NCBI GenBank assembly: GCA_036426205.1
Contig: CM071587.1
Coordinates: 2,705,068 to 2,769,067, forward strand
Reading direction: 5' to 3'
Length of the DNA: 64,000 nt
Source: Ascaphus truei
Lineage: Eukaryota; Chordata; Amphibia; Anura; Ascaphidae
Shown: positions 23,437-33,576 of the stretch, piece after piece
Position numbering within the stretch: position 1 is the first letter of the stretch
Layout: each line of letters starts with the position of its first letter
The notes under the pieces: model-generated
What the model was told of the DNA's origin: nothing
The model's input: the letters and a program-made list of their open reading frames with translations, nothing else
The model's database searches: none
Translations under genes and position numbers: made by a program

Positions 23437-25086
23437 CAGTTATGTCCAGAAATAATTGGACACTGACACAATTTGCATAATTTTGGCTCTGTACGCCAGC
23501 CACCACAATGGATTTGAAATGAAACAACCAAGATGCAATAGAAGTGCAGACTTTCAGCTTTAATTCAAGGGGTTGAACAAACATATTGTATGAAATGTTT
23601 AGGAATTGCAACCATTTTCATAGACAGTCCCCTTATTTCAGGGGCTCAAATGTAATTGGACAAATTAACACAATCATAAATAAAATGTTCGTTTTTAATA
23701 CTTTGTCGAGAATCCTTTGCAGGCAATGACGACTTCAAGTCTGGAACGCATGGACATCACAAAACGCTGGGTTTCATCCTTTGTGATGCTTTGCCAGGCC
23801 TTTACTGCAGCTGTCTTCAGTTATTGTTTGTTCGTGGGTCTTTCTGCCTTAAGTTTTGTCTTCAGCAACTGAAATGCATGCTCGATCGTTTGAGATCAGG
23901 TGATTGACTTGGCCATTGCAGAATATTCCACTTCTTTGCCTTAAAAAACTCATGGGTTGCTTTCGCAGTATGTTTTGGGTTATTGTCCATCTGTAAAGTG
24001 AAGCGCTGTCCAATCAACTTCACTGAATTTGGCTGAATCTGAGCAGACAATATATCCCTATACACTTCAGAATTCATCCGTCTGCTTCTGTCTTCTGTCA
24101 CATCATCAATAAACACTAGTGACCCAGTGACATTGGAAGCCATGCATGCCAATGCCATCACACTGCCTGCACCGTGTTTTACAGATGTGGTATGCTTCGG
24201 ATCATGAACCGTTCCAAGCCTTCTCCATACTTTTTTCTTCCCATCATTCTGGTACAGGTTGATCTTAGTTTCATCTGTCAAAGAATGCTGTTCCAGAACT
24301 GGTCTGGCTTTTTTAGATATTGTTTGGCAAAGTCTAATCTGGCCTTTCTATTCTTGAGGCTTATGAATGGTTTGCACCTTGTGGTGAACCCTCTGTATTT
24401 GCTCTTGCGAAGTCTTCTCTTTATGGTAGACTTAGATAATGATATGCCTACCTCCTGGAGAGTGTTCTTCACTTGGCTGGATGTTGTGAAGGTGTTTTTC
24501 TTTACCATGGAAAGGATCCTACGATCATTCACCACTGTTGTCTTCCGTGGACGTCCAGGCCTTTTTGTGTTGCAGAGCTCACCAGTGCGTTCTTTTGTTC
24601 TCAGAATGTACCAAACTGTTGATTTGGCCACTCCTAATGTTCCTGCTATCTCTCTGATGGATTTCCTTTTTTTTTTAAGCCTAAGGATGTCCTGTTTCAC
24701 TTGCATCGAGAGATCCTTTGACGGCATGCGGTGGGTTCAAAGCAACAGCTTCCAAATGTGAATGCCACACCTGGAATCAACTCCAGACCTTTTACCTGCT
24801 TAATTGATGATGAAATAACGAAGGAATAGCCCACACCTGTTCATGAAACAGCTTTTGAGTCAATTGTCCAATTACTTTTGGTCCCTTGAAAAAGAGGGGG
24901 CTATATATTAAAGAGATGTAATTCCTAAACCCTTTCTCCAATTTGGATGTGAATACCCTCAAATTAAAGCTGATAGACTGCACTTTAAGCACATATTCAT
25001 TAGTTAACTGTAACTTGAATTTATTTTGGTACACAGCCAAAATAACAAAACTTCTATCAGTGTCCAAATATTTCCGGACCTAACTG
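23437..25086 (-). mobile_element. Tc1-like transposon copy A
   Basis: Bounded by TA on both sides. Termini CAGTTATGTCCAGAAATAAT and (reverse complement) CAGTTAGGTCCGGAAATAT form the inverted repeats, giving 1,650 bp. The transposase lies on the minus strand. Tc1/mariner elements duplicate TA. Same family as copy B, opposite orientation. Confidence 0.92.
23862..24727 (-). pseudogene. Tc1-like transposase, frameshifted
   Basis: N-terminal paired-type helix-turn-helix (SIREIAGTLGVAKSTVWYIL), GRPRKT linker, and the DDE domain with WTDETK-type and MDN (D) boxes. One base is lost around 24,278-24,281, just before the first catalytic Asp block, and another around 23,900, just before the NPIEH Glu block, so the product is broken. 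Non-autonomous relic. Confidence 0.9.
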
Positions 25087-25168
25087 TATATATGTATATA
25101 TATATATATACTTAGTTAAGTTATGGTGAGTAAAAAAAAGTGACAAAAACCCACCACAGCAAAGCATA

Positions 25169-25740
25169 TAGCAAATTAAATATACTGTATGCTCATTTGC
25201 ATGTCTTAGGCAGGTCTGCAACCCCGCCTTTCACCATTATCACCCAGCACACAGCACTTCCACTGCAGCAAAGGATTCTGGGAAAATGACATGCAAATGA
25301 GCACACAGTACCACTTTTTGCTTCAAAACCCATTTTAAACATGGTTCCCTATAGGCTTAAGCTTGCTGCATGGTCACAGCTTTAAGCACATCCAGGGTTT
25401 ACCCAATCATCATTGCTTCATTGCATAGCCAGTTAACCAACCCCACACTGATGAGACACATTAAGGTCGAAACAGCTGTCTGCGGGTGCGTTTTCTGGCT
25501 ATGCATCTTAACCCTGGCTGTGCTCAAAGCTGTGACCATGCAGCAAGCTTAAGCCTATAGGGAACCATGTTTAAAATGGGTTTTGAAGCAATAAGTGGCA
25601 CTGTGTGCTCATTTGCATGTCATTTCCCCAGAATCCTTTGCTGCAGTGGAAGTGCTGTGTGCTGGGTGATAATGGTGAAAGGCGGGGTTGCAGACCTGCC
25701 TAAGACATGCAAATGAGCATACAGTATATTTCCATTTGCT
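25169..25740. repeat. Full foldback element with hammerhead apex
   Basis: Arms of about 260 bp: left AGCAAAT...ATGCTCATTTGCATGTCTTA, right mirrored as TAAGACATGCAAATGAGCAT...ATTTGCT. The apex (25,422-25,506) is closed by TGCATAGCCAG/CTGGCTATGCA around a hammerhead motif. Each arm holds two ATGCAAAT octamers. Related copies lie at 200-447 and 40,380-40,668. No protein is encoded. Confidence 0.88.
25442..25486 (+). ncRNA. Hammerhead ribozyme, near-canonical
   Basis: Stem I CCCACA with TGCGGG (one A-C mismatch); core CTGATGA at 25,448-25,454; stem II GACA/GGTC with loop CATTAA; GAAA at 25,469-25,472; self-complementary ACAGCTGT as minimal stem III; cleavage triplet GTC ending at 25,480. The order fits a type I hammerhead with a tiny stem III, the form known from Penelope-like and other small retroelements. 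The same loop II sequence is kept in the copy at 40,408. Confidence 0.8.
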
Positions 25741-25771
25741 ATGTATGTATGTATGTATGTGTATGTATGTA
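25738..25771. repeat. (TATG)n microsatellite
   Basis: TATG tetranucleotide run at the right edge of the foldback element. Confidence 0.9.
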
Positions 25772-25774
25772 TAT

Positions 25775-26010
25775 GTACATCACTAACATTCCGGGACTAT
25801 TTAACACCTCAAGTCATAAATCACCTACTACACACGGGGGAGGGATAGGCTCTGGTCACAGATTACATTCCAAGATGCACTGTTTTTAAGTTAAACCCTT
25901 GCCTGCTTTATTCAATGTAACACCGCCGGAAGAAGAGATCAGTGTATCTCGAAAGCTTGCACAAATAAAAGCATTTCGTTAGCCACAGAACAGTATCGTC
26001 TATTCATTTT
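25775..26010 (+). mobile_element. PLE-like fragment with hammerhead-like motif
   Basis: Contains the hammerhead-like motif 25,927-25,958 followed by an A-rich AATAAAAG tail. The design (motif then short 3' tail) is like the PLE end at 53,915-54,430. Class assignment is inference. Confidence 0.45.
25927..25958 (+). ncRNA. Hammerhead-like motif, altered core
   Basis: CGGAAGA (core T4 to G), extra A, perfect stem II GAGAT/ATCTC with loop CAGTGT, GAAA, then AGCT palindrome and T. Stem I is only two pairs. Probably inactive. Confidence 0.4.
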
Positions 26011-26076
26011 TGATAATATATATATATATATATATATAAATAAACATATTGATTATTGTGTATACATACATACATA

Positions 26077-27652
26077 CAGTTAGGTGCGGAAATAAAGTGC
26101 AGTCTTTCAGCTTTAATTGAGGGTATTCACATCCAAATTGGAGAAAGGGTTTAGGAATTACATCTCTAATATGTAGCCCCCTCTTTTTCAAGGGACCAAA
26201 AGTAATTGGACAATTGACTCAAAAGCTGTTTCATGAACAGGTGTGGGCTATTCCTTCGTTTTTTCATCATCAATTAAGCAGGTAAAAGGTCTGGAGTTGA
26301 TTCCAGGTGTGGCATTCGCATTTGGAAGCTGTTGCTTTGAACCCACCGCATGCGGTCAAAGGAGCTCTCAATGCAAGTGAAACAGGGCATCCTTAGGCTT
26401 AAAAAAATAAAAAAAATAAAAAATAATTCCATCAGAGAGATGGCAGGAACATTAGGAGCGGCCAAATCAACAGTTTGGTACATTCTGAGAAAACAAGAAC
26501 GCACTGGTGAGCTCTGCAACACAAAAAGGCCTGGACGTCCACGGAAGACAACAGTGGGGGATGATTGTATGATCCTTTCCATGGTAAATAAAAACCCCTT
26601 CACAACATCCACCCAAGTGAAGAACAATTTCCAGGAGGTAGGAATATCATTATCCAAGTCTAACATAAAGAGAAGACTTCACGAGAGCAAATACAGAGGG
26701 TTCACCACAAGGGGCAAACCATTCATAAGCCTCAAGAATATAAAGGCAAAATTAGACTTTGCCAAACAATATCTAAAAAGCCAGCCCAGTTCTGGAACAG
26801 CATACTTTGGACAGATGAAACTAAGATCAACCTGTACCAGAATGATGGGAAGAAAAAAGTATGGAGAAGGCTTGGAACGGCTCATAATCCGAAGCATACC
26901 ACATCATCTGTAAAACACGGTGGAGGCAGTGTGATGGCATGGGCATGCATGGCTTACAATGGCACTGGGTCACTAGTGTTTATTGATGATGTGACAGAAG
27001 ACAGAAGCAGCCGGATGAATTCTGAAGTGTATAGGGATATATTGTCTGCTCAGATTCAGCTAAATTCAGCGAAGTTGATTGGACGGCGCTTCACTTTACA
27101 GATGGACAATGACCCAAAACATACTGCGAAAGCAACCCAGGAGTTTTTTAAGGCAAAGAAGTGGAATATTCTGCAATGGCCGAGTCAATCAACTGATCTC
27201 AACCCGATCGAGCATGCATTTCACTTGCTGAAGACACAACTTAAGGCAGAAAGACCCACGAACAAACAACAACTGAAGACAGCTGCAGTAAAGGCCTGGC
27301 AAAGCATCACAAAGGAGGAAACCCAGCGTTTGGTGATGTCCATGCGTTCCAGACTTCAAGCAGTCATTGTCTGCAAAGGATTCTCAACAAAGTATTAAAA
27401 ATGAACATTTTATTTATGATTGTGTTAATTTGTCCAATTACATTTGAGCCCCTGAAATAAGGGGACTGTGTATGAAAATGGTTACAATTCATAAACGTTT
27501 CATACGATATTTTTGTTCAACCCCTTGAATTAAAGCTGAAAGTCTGCACTTCTATTGCATCTCGGTTGTTTCATTTCAAATCCATTGTGGTGGCGTACAG
27601 AGCCAAAATTATGAAAATTGTGTCAGTGTCCAATTATTTACGGACCTAACTG
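26077..27652 (+). mobile_element. Tc1-like transposon copy B
   Basis: TA-flanked, 1,576 bp, termini CAGTTAGGTGCGGAAATAAA and (reverse complement) CAGTTAGGTCCGTAAATAAT. Inverted relative to copy A, about 1 kb away. Terminal and subterminal sequence is shared with copy A. Confidence 0.92.
26350..27398 (+). pseudogene. Tc1-like transposase, one frameshift
   Basis: Starts MRSKELSMQVKQGILRLKK; helix-turn-helix at residues about 30-55, expanded by an A-rich KKIKKIKNN insertion. A single-base loss near 26,776 (after FAKQYLK) shifts the frame through the first Asp block. The second part (26,931-27,398) keeps the MDND Asp and NPIEH Glu boxes with DD34E spacing and the normal C-terminus GFSTKY. Inactive as it stands. 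Confidence 0.9.
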
Positions 27653-27714
27653 TACATACATACATACATACATACATACATACATACATACATACATACA
27701 TACATACATACATA
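27653..27714. repeat. (TACA)n microsatellite
   Basis: Fifteen or so TACA units at the right edge of Tc1 copy B. Confidence 0.95.
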
Positions 27715-27835
27715 AAGAATCGGTTAGTATTACTTCCCACTAGTAAATAAGCAATAACAATATGTTTCAGTCTTTGCAGTTTGAAATGTCGGCGGAGAAC
27801 TTTGATCCCCAATATTTGTGCTCTCTTGTTGACAG

Positions 27836-27975
27836 GGTGGGGGGTGAGAAAGTCCTTCTGCTCTCGGCTTTGACCTGGGGTCTCATCACGGCGGTTACCC
27901 CCCTGGCTGCCAATGTGACAGCTGTACCCCTGCTTCTTGTCAGCCTGCTTCGATTTCTCATGGGGCTTCTGCAAG
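27836..27975 (+). CDS. slc17a9: SLC17A9, exon 3 (TM3-TM4)
   Basis: Acceptor TTGACAG, donor GTGAGG. Encodes VGGEKVLLLSALTWGLITAV (TM3) through LLLVSLLRFLMGLLQ. The exon 2 join restores K and the phase is kept. Ends one base into the conserved Gly codon. A 41-bp minisatellite begins about ten bases after the donor. Confidence 0.96.
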
Positions 27976-27984
27976 GTGAGGCCA

Positions 27985-29260
27985 GGGAGACGGGAGGAGG
28001 CGTTACTCCCTGGGACTGTCCGTAGGGATACGGGAGGAGGCGTTACTCCCTGGACTGTCCTCAGGGAGAACGGAGGAGGCGTTACTCCCTTGGGACTGTC
28101 CGTCAGGGAGACGGGAGGAGGCGTTACTCCCTGGGACTGTCCGTCAGGGAGACGGGAGGAGGCGTTACTCCCCTGGGACTGTCCGTCAGGAGACGGGAGG
28201 AGGCGTGTTACTCCCTGGACTGTCGTCGGGAGAGGGAGGAGCGACTCCGGACTCCGTCTGGGAGAGGGGAGGCGTTACTCCTGGGACTGTCCGTCATGGG
28301 AGACGGGAGGAGGCGTTACTCCCTGGGACTGTCCGTCAGGGGAACGGGAGGAGCGTTACTCCCTGGGGACTGTCCGTCAGGAGAAGGGACGGAGGCGTTA
28401 CTCCCGGGACTGTCCGTAGGGAGACGGAGGAGCCGTTACTCCCCTGGGACTGTCCGTCAGGGAGACGGGAGGAGGCGTTACCCCTGGGAGTCCGTCAGGG
28501 AGGGAGACGGGAGGAGGCGTTACTCCCTGGGACTGTCCGTCAGGGGGGAGGAGAGGCGTTACTCCCTGGGACTGTCCGTCAGGAGAGGGAGGAGGCGTTA
28601 CTCCCTGGGATGTCCGTCAGGGAGAAGGGAGGAGGCGTACTCCCTGGGGCTGTCCGTCAGGGAGACGGGAGGAGGCGTTACTCCCTGGGACGTCCGTCAG
28701 GGAGACGGAGGAGGCGTTAACCCTGGAGTCCGTCAGGGAGACGGGAGGAGGCGTTACTCCCTGGACCTGTCCGTCAGGGAGAAGGGAGGAGAGGCGTTAC
28801 TCCCTGGGAATGTCCGTCAGGAGACGGGAGGAGGCGTTACCCTGGGACTGTCCGTCAGGGAGACGGGAGGAGGCGTTACTCCCTGGGACTGTCCTCAGGG
28901 AGACGGGAGGAGGCGTTACTACTGGGACTGTCCGTCAGGGAGACGGGAGGAGGCTGTACTCCTGGGACTGTCCGCGGGAGACGGGAGGAGGCGGTTACTC
29001 CATGGGACTGTCCGTCAGGGAGACGGGAGGAGGCGTTACTCCCTGGGACTGTCCGTCAGGGAGACGGGAGGAGGCGTTACTCCCTGGGACTGTCCGTCAG
29101 GGAGACGGGAGGAGGCGTTACTCCCTGGGACTGTCCGTCAGGGAGACGGGAGGAGGCGTTACTCCGGACTGTCCGTCAGGGGACGGGAGGAGGCGTACTC
29201 CCTGGGACTGTCCGTCAGGAGACGGGAGGAGGCTTACTCCCTGGGACTGTCGTCAGGGAC
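27985..29260. repeat. 41-bp minisatellite starting at the exon 3 donor
   Basis: Unit GGGAGACGGGAGGAGGCGTT + ACTCCCTGGGACTGTCCGTCA, about 30 copies. Units near 28,900-29,160 are regular, while 28,200-28,850 has many one-base losses. Long open frames across it are by-products of the repeat. Confidence 0.93.
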
Positions 29261-29399
29261 ACAATGAGTCACATTTATAATCACCAGGACAAAACAAGGA
29301 TGATTTTGTTGAATAACCCAAATGACCGCTATAGACTGCACCCTTCTGAGCTTCATAATGTTAAATGTCTGCACCCCTTACAAAAACAGAAGTCGCAGG

Positions 29400-29935
29400 G
29401 AGAGGGGTGGCTTGGAGAGGGGGGGGGGGGGGGGGAGGGCGGTTGGAGAGGGAGAGGGGGGTGGTTGGGAGAGTGGGGGGTTGTAGTGGGAGAGGGAGGG
29501 TTGTAGGGGGGGAGGGGGGGGTGGAGAGGGAGAGGGGGGGTTGTAGAGGGAGAGGGGGGGTTGTAGAGGGAGTGGGGGTTGTACTGGGGGAGGGGGGGGT
29601 TGTAGAGGGAGAGGGGTTTGAGGGGGAGGGGGGATGAGTGGGAGAGGGGGGGATGTAGTGGGAGAGGGGGGGGTGTAGAGGGAGAGGGGGTTGTTAGAGG
29701 GAGAGGGGAGTGTGAGGGGGGGATGTAGTGGGAGAGGGGGGGGGGTTGTAGAGGGAGAGGGGTTTGTAGAGGGAGAGGGGAGTTGTAGGGGGGGTTGTAG
29801 AGGGAGAGGGGGATGTAGTGGGAGAGGGGGGGTTGGAGAGGGAGAGGGATTTGTAGAGGGAGAGGGGAGTTGTAGGGGGGGTGTAGAGGGAGGGGGGATT
29901 GTAGAGGGAGAGGGGGGGTTGGAGAGCGGGTGGAT
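29400..29935. repeat. G-rich minisatellite, about 20-bp unit
   Basis: Units of GTTGTAGAGGGAGAGGGGGG and variants. Strong purine strand asymmetry and repeated G-runs make G-quadruplex formation plausible on the plus strand. Confidence 0.9.
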
Positions 29936-30420
29936 AGACGCAGGACACTGCTAATCCCATGTTATTTCTGTATAACTAGACATCCCTATATTATGTCGCC
30001 TTACTCAGTGCCCGGGGGCTCAGCAATGTATATTAACATCTGTAGAGGTTTCCTAGCATAACCTCCGGCCGGGACCATTACCTCTCATTCCTGGAGTTTT
30101 CAGCCCCCCTCGCCCCCCCCCACCCGCCCCCCGCCCCCCGGCTGCCCAGAATGAAGATTATATATTATTATATTATATGGCGCCCGCATATTCCGCAGCG
30201 CAGTGCAATGTGGGGGAGGGACGACAATAACATCGTTGTGACGAGTCCAATATGTTACGGCAGACGAGGCACAACATGAAGAGGTCCCTGCTGGATTATT
30301 CCGCCCGTGGGTCTGTGGCGCGGTTAGCGCTGCGGTGCGCGGTTAGCGCTGCTTGCGCGGTTAGCGCTACGTGCGCGGTTAGCGCTGCGAACGTATTATC
30401 TTCCTCTGTCTCCTCGCAAG

Positions 30421-30524
30421 GGGGGTCACTTCCCGGCACTGCCAGCCTCTTTCCAGCGTGTGCGTTGAGAACGAGCGTGCGTTCACCGCCTGCACACGTG
30501 GGGGCGTGCGGCTTCCCACGTGGG
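30421..30524 (+). CDS. slc17a9: SLC17A9, exon 4, with indel errors
   Basis: Not an open frame, but stepping across single-base indels gives FPAL, TSL-like, QRVR, ENERAFT and VGA, in the order of the vertebrate segment VYFPALTSLLSQ...ESERAFTYSIVGAG. It follows an acceptor-like CTCCTCGCAAG, ends at the donor GTAGGT, and has the expected length (about 103 bp) and phase. The arginine- and glutamate-bearing TM4-TM5 region of SLC17 carriers maps here. The indels look like sequencing error, because neighbouring repeats show the same noise and the flanking exons are intact. Confidence 0.75.
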
Positions 30525-30559
30525 GTAGGTGATGGGGGGGATATTTAGGAATTCCCTAG

Positions 30560-31260
30560 CTCTGTGTCTTCCAATTTAATGTATTTTATCAGAGAGGAGT
30601 TGTGGTCATATCTGCAAAGATCCTGCGTCCAGCACAATCTCCTTCTTATCCAGCACGAGGATTATAACTTACCTCTAATAGTAGTATTCATTAAATGAAA
30701 CTTACGGAAACAAGTTTGGGGAATAAAAAAAAAACTTATACACACACAAGAGAAATCAACTTAGGGAGCAAATAAAATTCCTAAACAAATATCAGCAGCG
30801 AGAGATAACAGAAAAGTACTAGGAGAACATAAACACTAGGAGATAAGGCCTATTTAAGGGAGTATAAAAATTCAAATAGGACGAACCAGGTAAAACTATA
30901 AAGGGGAAAAAACCAAACCATTAAAAAATAACATAAATCCACAAAAGAGTAAATATAAAATGTAGGGCAAACCAGAACATGGAAAGCACTGGAGAACAAA
31001 AAACAAAGCGAAATATATAAAGGAAATATGGAGCAAAGTAAAAAAAAAAACAAAAAAAAAGGAAAAACCAAAAAAAAGAGAAAACAAAAAGGAAAAAAAC
31101 AAATAAAAGAGAAGGAAAAGGGGAAAAAAAAGGAGAAAAAGCCGAAGATAAAAAAAAACAGGAAAGGAGAAAAAAAAAACAAAAAAGGAGAAAAAAAAAA
31201 AAAAAAAAAAAAGGAGAAGGAGATTTCACCAGCAACCCAAAAGGGACGGGTTTGTACTGG
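30560..31260. other. slc17a9 intron 4: A-rich low-complexity tract
   Basis: AT-rich sequence with a long A-rich AAAAAG/GGAAAA tract at about 31,028-31,215. The lysine-rich ORF over it is compositional. Confidence 0.7.
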
Positions 31261-31500
31261 CAGGTAAAGTATGTATGTCTTATTTATATAGGGGCCATTA
31301 AGACATAGGCGCGTACCAGCAGTAATACACGTGACCATCATATAAATAACAAATATACAAAAATAAAATCATGGGAATAAGTGTTCCGAATAAAAAGTAA
31401 ACATGTGGAAGGAAAGGGAGTCCCTGCTCGAGGACTTACAATCTAATTGGTAGGGAGAACGTACAGAGACAGTAGGAGGGTTCCATTCTGGGAAGTGCGT
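31261..31500 (+). repeat. Interspersed repeat, copy 1
   Basis: TATGTATGTCTTTATTTATA followed by CAGCAGTAATACACGTGAC, GTCCCTGCTC and TTACAATCTAATTGG. About 230 bp match the segment at 63,603-63,834 in the same orientation. Family not identified. Confidence 0.75.
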
Positions 31501-33400
31501 TCTGCAGGGTGCAAGATGCAAGCTTAAGTATCGTGTTATAGTATTAGACCACTGGTTTGCTTACTAATTAGGACTTCTTTGAAGCAGTGGGATCTCAAAT
31601 GGGGAAGATGAGTGGGCTAGTCGGGTATATGTGAGGGGTAAAGGGCATTATAGAGGTTAAGCGATAATCCATGCTTTTTCTTCTTCAAAGACATTTGAGG
31701 TAGCTTTGCATGAATACAAGTTTTCTGGTATTTAATAGTATACAATGTTTGATATGTTAGGAATATTTTTTTTTTTTCATGATAACTTTTATCACATAGT
31801 ACTGGTGAAGCGCTATGTTATCATTATGGTGCTAGTATAATATAAAGACATGCATACATAAATGTATCTATTTTCCTTTTCTACATATTATAAACAGGTA
31901 ATACAGATTACTATGACTGTCGTGTAGAGATGAATGAAAGTCATATCTACAGAGCCCCATATGTCCCCTAATAGTTATAATGTCACATACCTAAAGCTAT
32001 AGGATATATTGCTCTAAAGATGCCCCAAACATTGAAAGATCAAACAGAGAAAGTGTCTGCGAATCAGATTAAAGAAAGAGCGAGATATAGAAGATTGGTG
32101 TATATACTTCTCGGTATGAGGTCCGTAGGCTTGTTGTGTTGCTGTATAATGATTGGTGTTTATAGTAACCGGAAATATACACTTATGTCATGTATACTAA
32201 ATAACATGCAGGAAGAGCGAACCCAAACTGAACAAGCTCTAAGGATCTGGACTCATCCCAGAACAGTTTCTCCGTTTATCTGTCAGCTGGGGCTTAGCTT
32301 TAGATATCTCATCAAATAGCATTTGCTATTGTGACGTAATAACTGCGTGGAAGGTAGGGGTGTTGTAAAAATATACTCGTGTACAACTTCTGAAGGAACG
32401 GGACCCTGATTAACTCCTGTATCGTGGCCACCTCTGTCCTTATTTCTGTCATTCTCGTTATGTAATATATCATTAACCTTGTACCCCTCAATTGTACCCG
32501 CCGTGCGGGTAGGTGCTGTTGGACTTGATCAAATAGCAAGCGAATTAATTATGTATAATATATGAAATGACTCAACCTTCTTCACTAATTTTAACGGGTA
32601 AACTTTATTGCTTGTGTAATATTATAGGTTTTAACATAAACACACCAGAACCCGCTAGAAGGCAGTTTAGGATAACCCCTGAGCCCCAAGCTTATTTAAT
32701 ATTATGTCTTGTTGTGTTCCTTTTTAAACGAGTTTTGCTGGGAGCTCTGGGTTTGTTGTTGTGCGTTGATTAATTATTTTCAGCTTTTGTTTGTTTGTTT
32801 TGTGTGGCGTTTGTTTAGTGGCTCCTCCTTCCCAGTGGTTTAAGCTCCCTCCCACTTCCCAAGTCAGCGGGTCTGTTTATATTTATATGGATATAGACCC
32901 AATGTTAGGCTTTTCTCCCTCTAATATGATTGGTTTAAGAGAATGTTTCATCCTAATAGAGGTATTATTAGTATTTTATTCTGGTAGTGTTTAGACCTGG
33001 AGCAGGGGTTTGCTTTGTATGGGCTCACAGGCTTACAAACGATTTGGCCAAAGGGTTTAGTTAGAGTAACTAAATGACCTTTTCAAGAGAAATAGTGTAA
33101 GTATTTACTGTGTAATTTTGTCATTATTGGATGTAGCTTCGGCTTCTCTGTACGCGGTGTTAAATATGTAGTCTCCGTCCAGTTCAGAGTTTAATTGATT
33201 TTGAGTTTTGTAGTTCTTCCTTGAAGTTGTCCATTTAATGAATATACGCTACAAGCTAAAGTTCCTTTTTCTACTCTGGTGAGGCTTTCTTTGTTGTGAT
33301 GGATTGAGGAGGGTTGATTATTTTTCTGGGGGTTGGGTAATTGTGGGGATGTGGGAAGTCCTCGTTTCGATGTGGTGGGGGGGTAGGCGTGGGCTGAGCG
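31501..33400. other. slc17a9 intron 4, unassigned sequence
   Basis: No known family recognised. The ORF at 32,020-32,319 (99 aa) has a hydrophobic stretch around residues 27-51 (LVYILLGMRS, GLLCCCIMIGVY) after a charged N-terminus, but has no visible splice or family support. It may be part of an unrecognised transposon. Confidence 0.3.
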
Positions 33401-33576
33401 GAGCGGCTGCAGGTTTTGGTGGTTTGAGCTGGTGACGGCTCTTTTGTCGGCGGGAGGGAGGGGGCGGTTATCGGGTTTTTAGACGGCGGGCGGGGAGCGG
33501 CGGGGGGGAGAGGTTTGCGTAGGAATAGGCCGCGGGGGGTTTCGCTCCGTACCTTAACCCTCGTTGCGGTTTACAG

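Noticed and set aside
28296..29267. 323-aa plus-strand ORF of repeated GRREEALLPGTVRQ-like units
   Set aside because: Translation of the 41-bp minisatellite. The frame changes with each indel and there is no start context or homology.
31028..31267. Lysine-rich ORF (KKKKEKGKKKEKK-type)
   Set aside because: A-rich low-complexity tract; compositional only.
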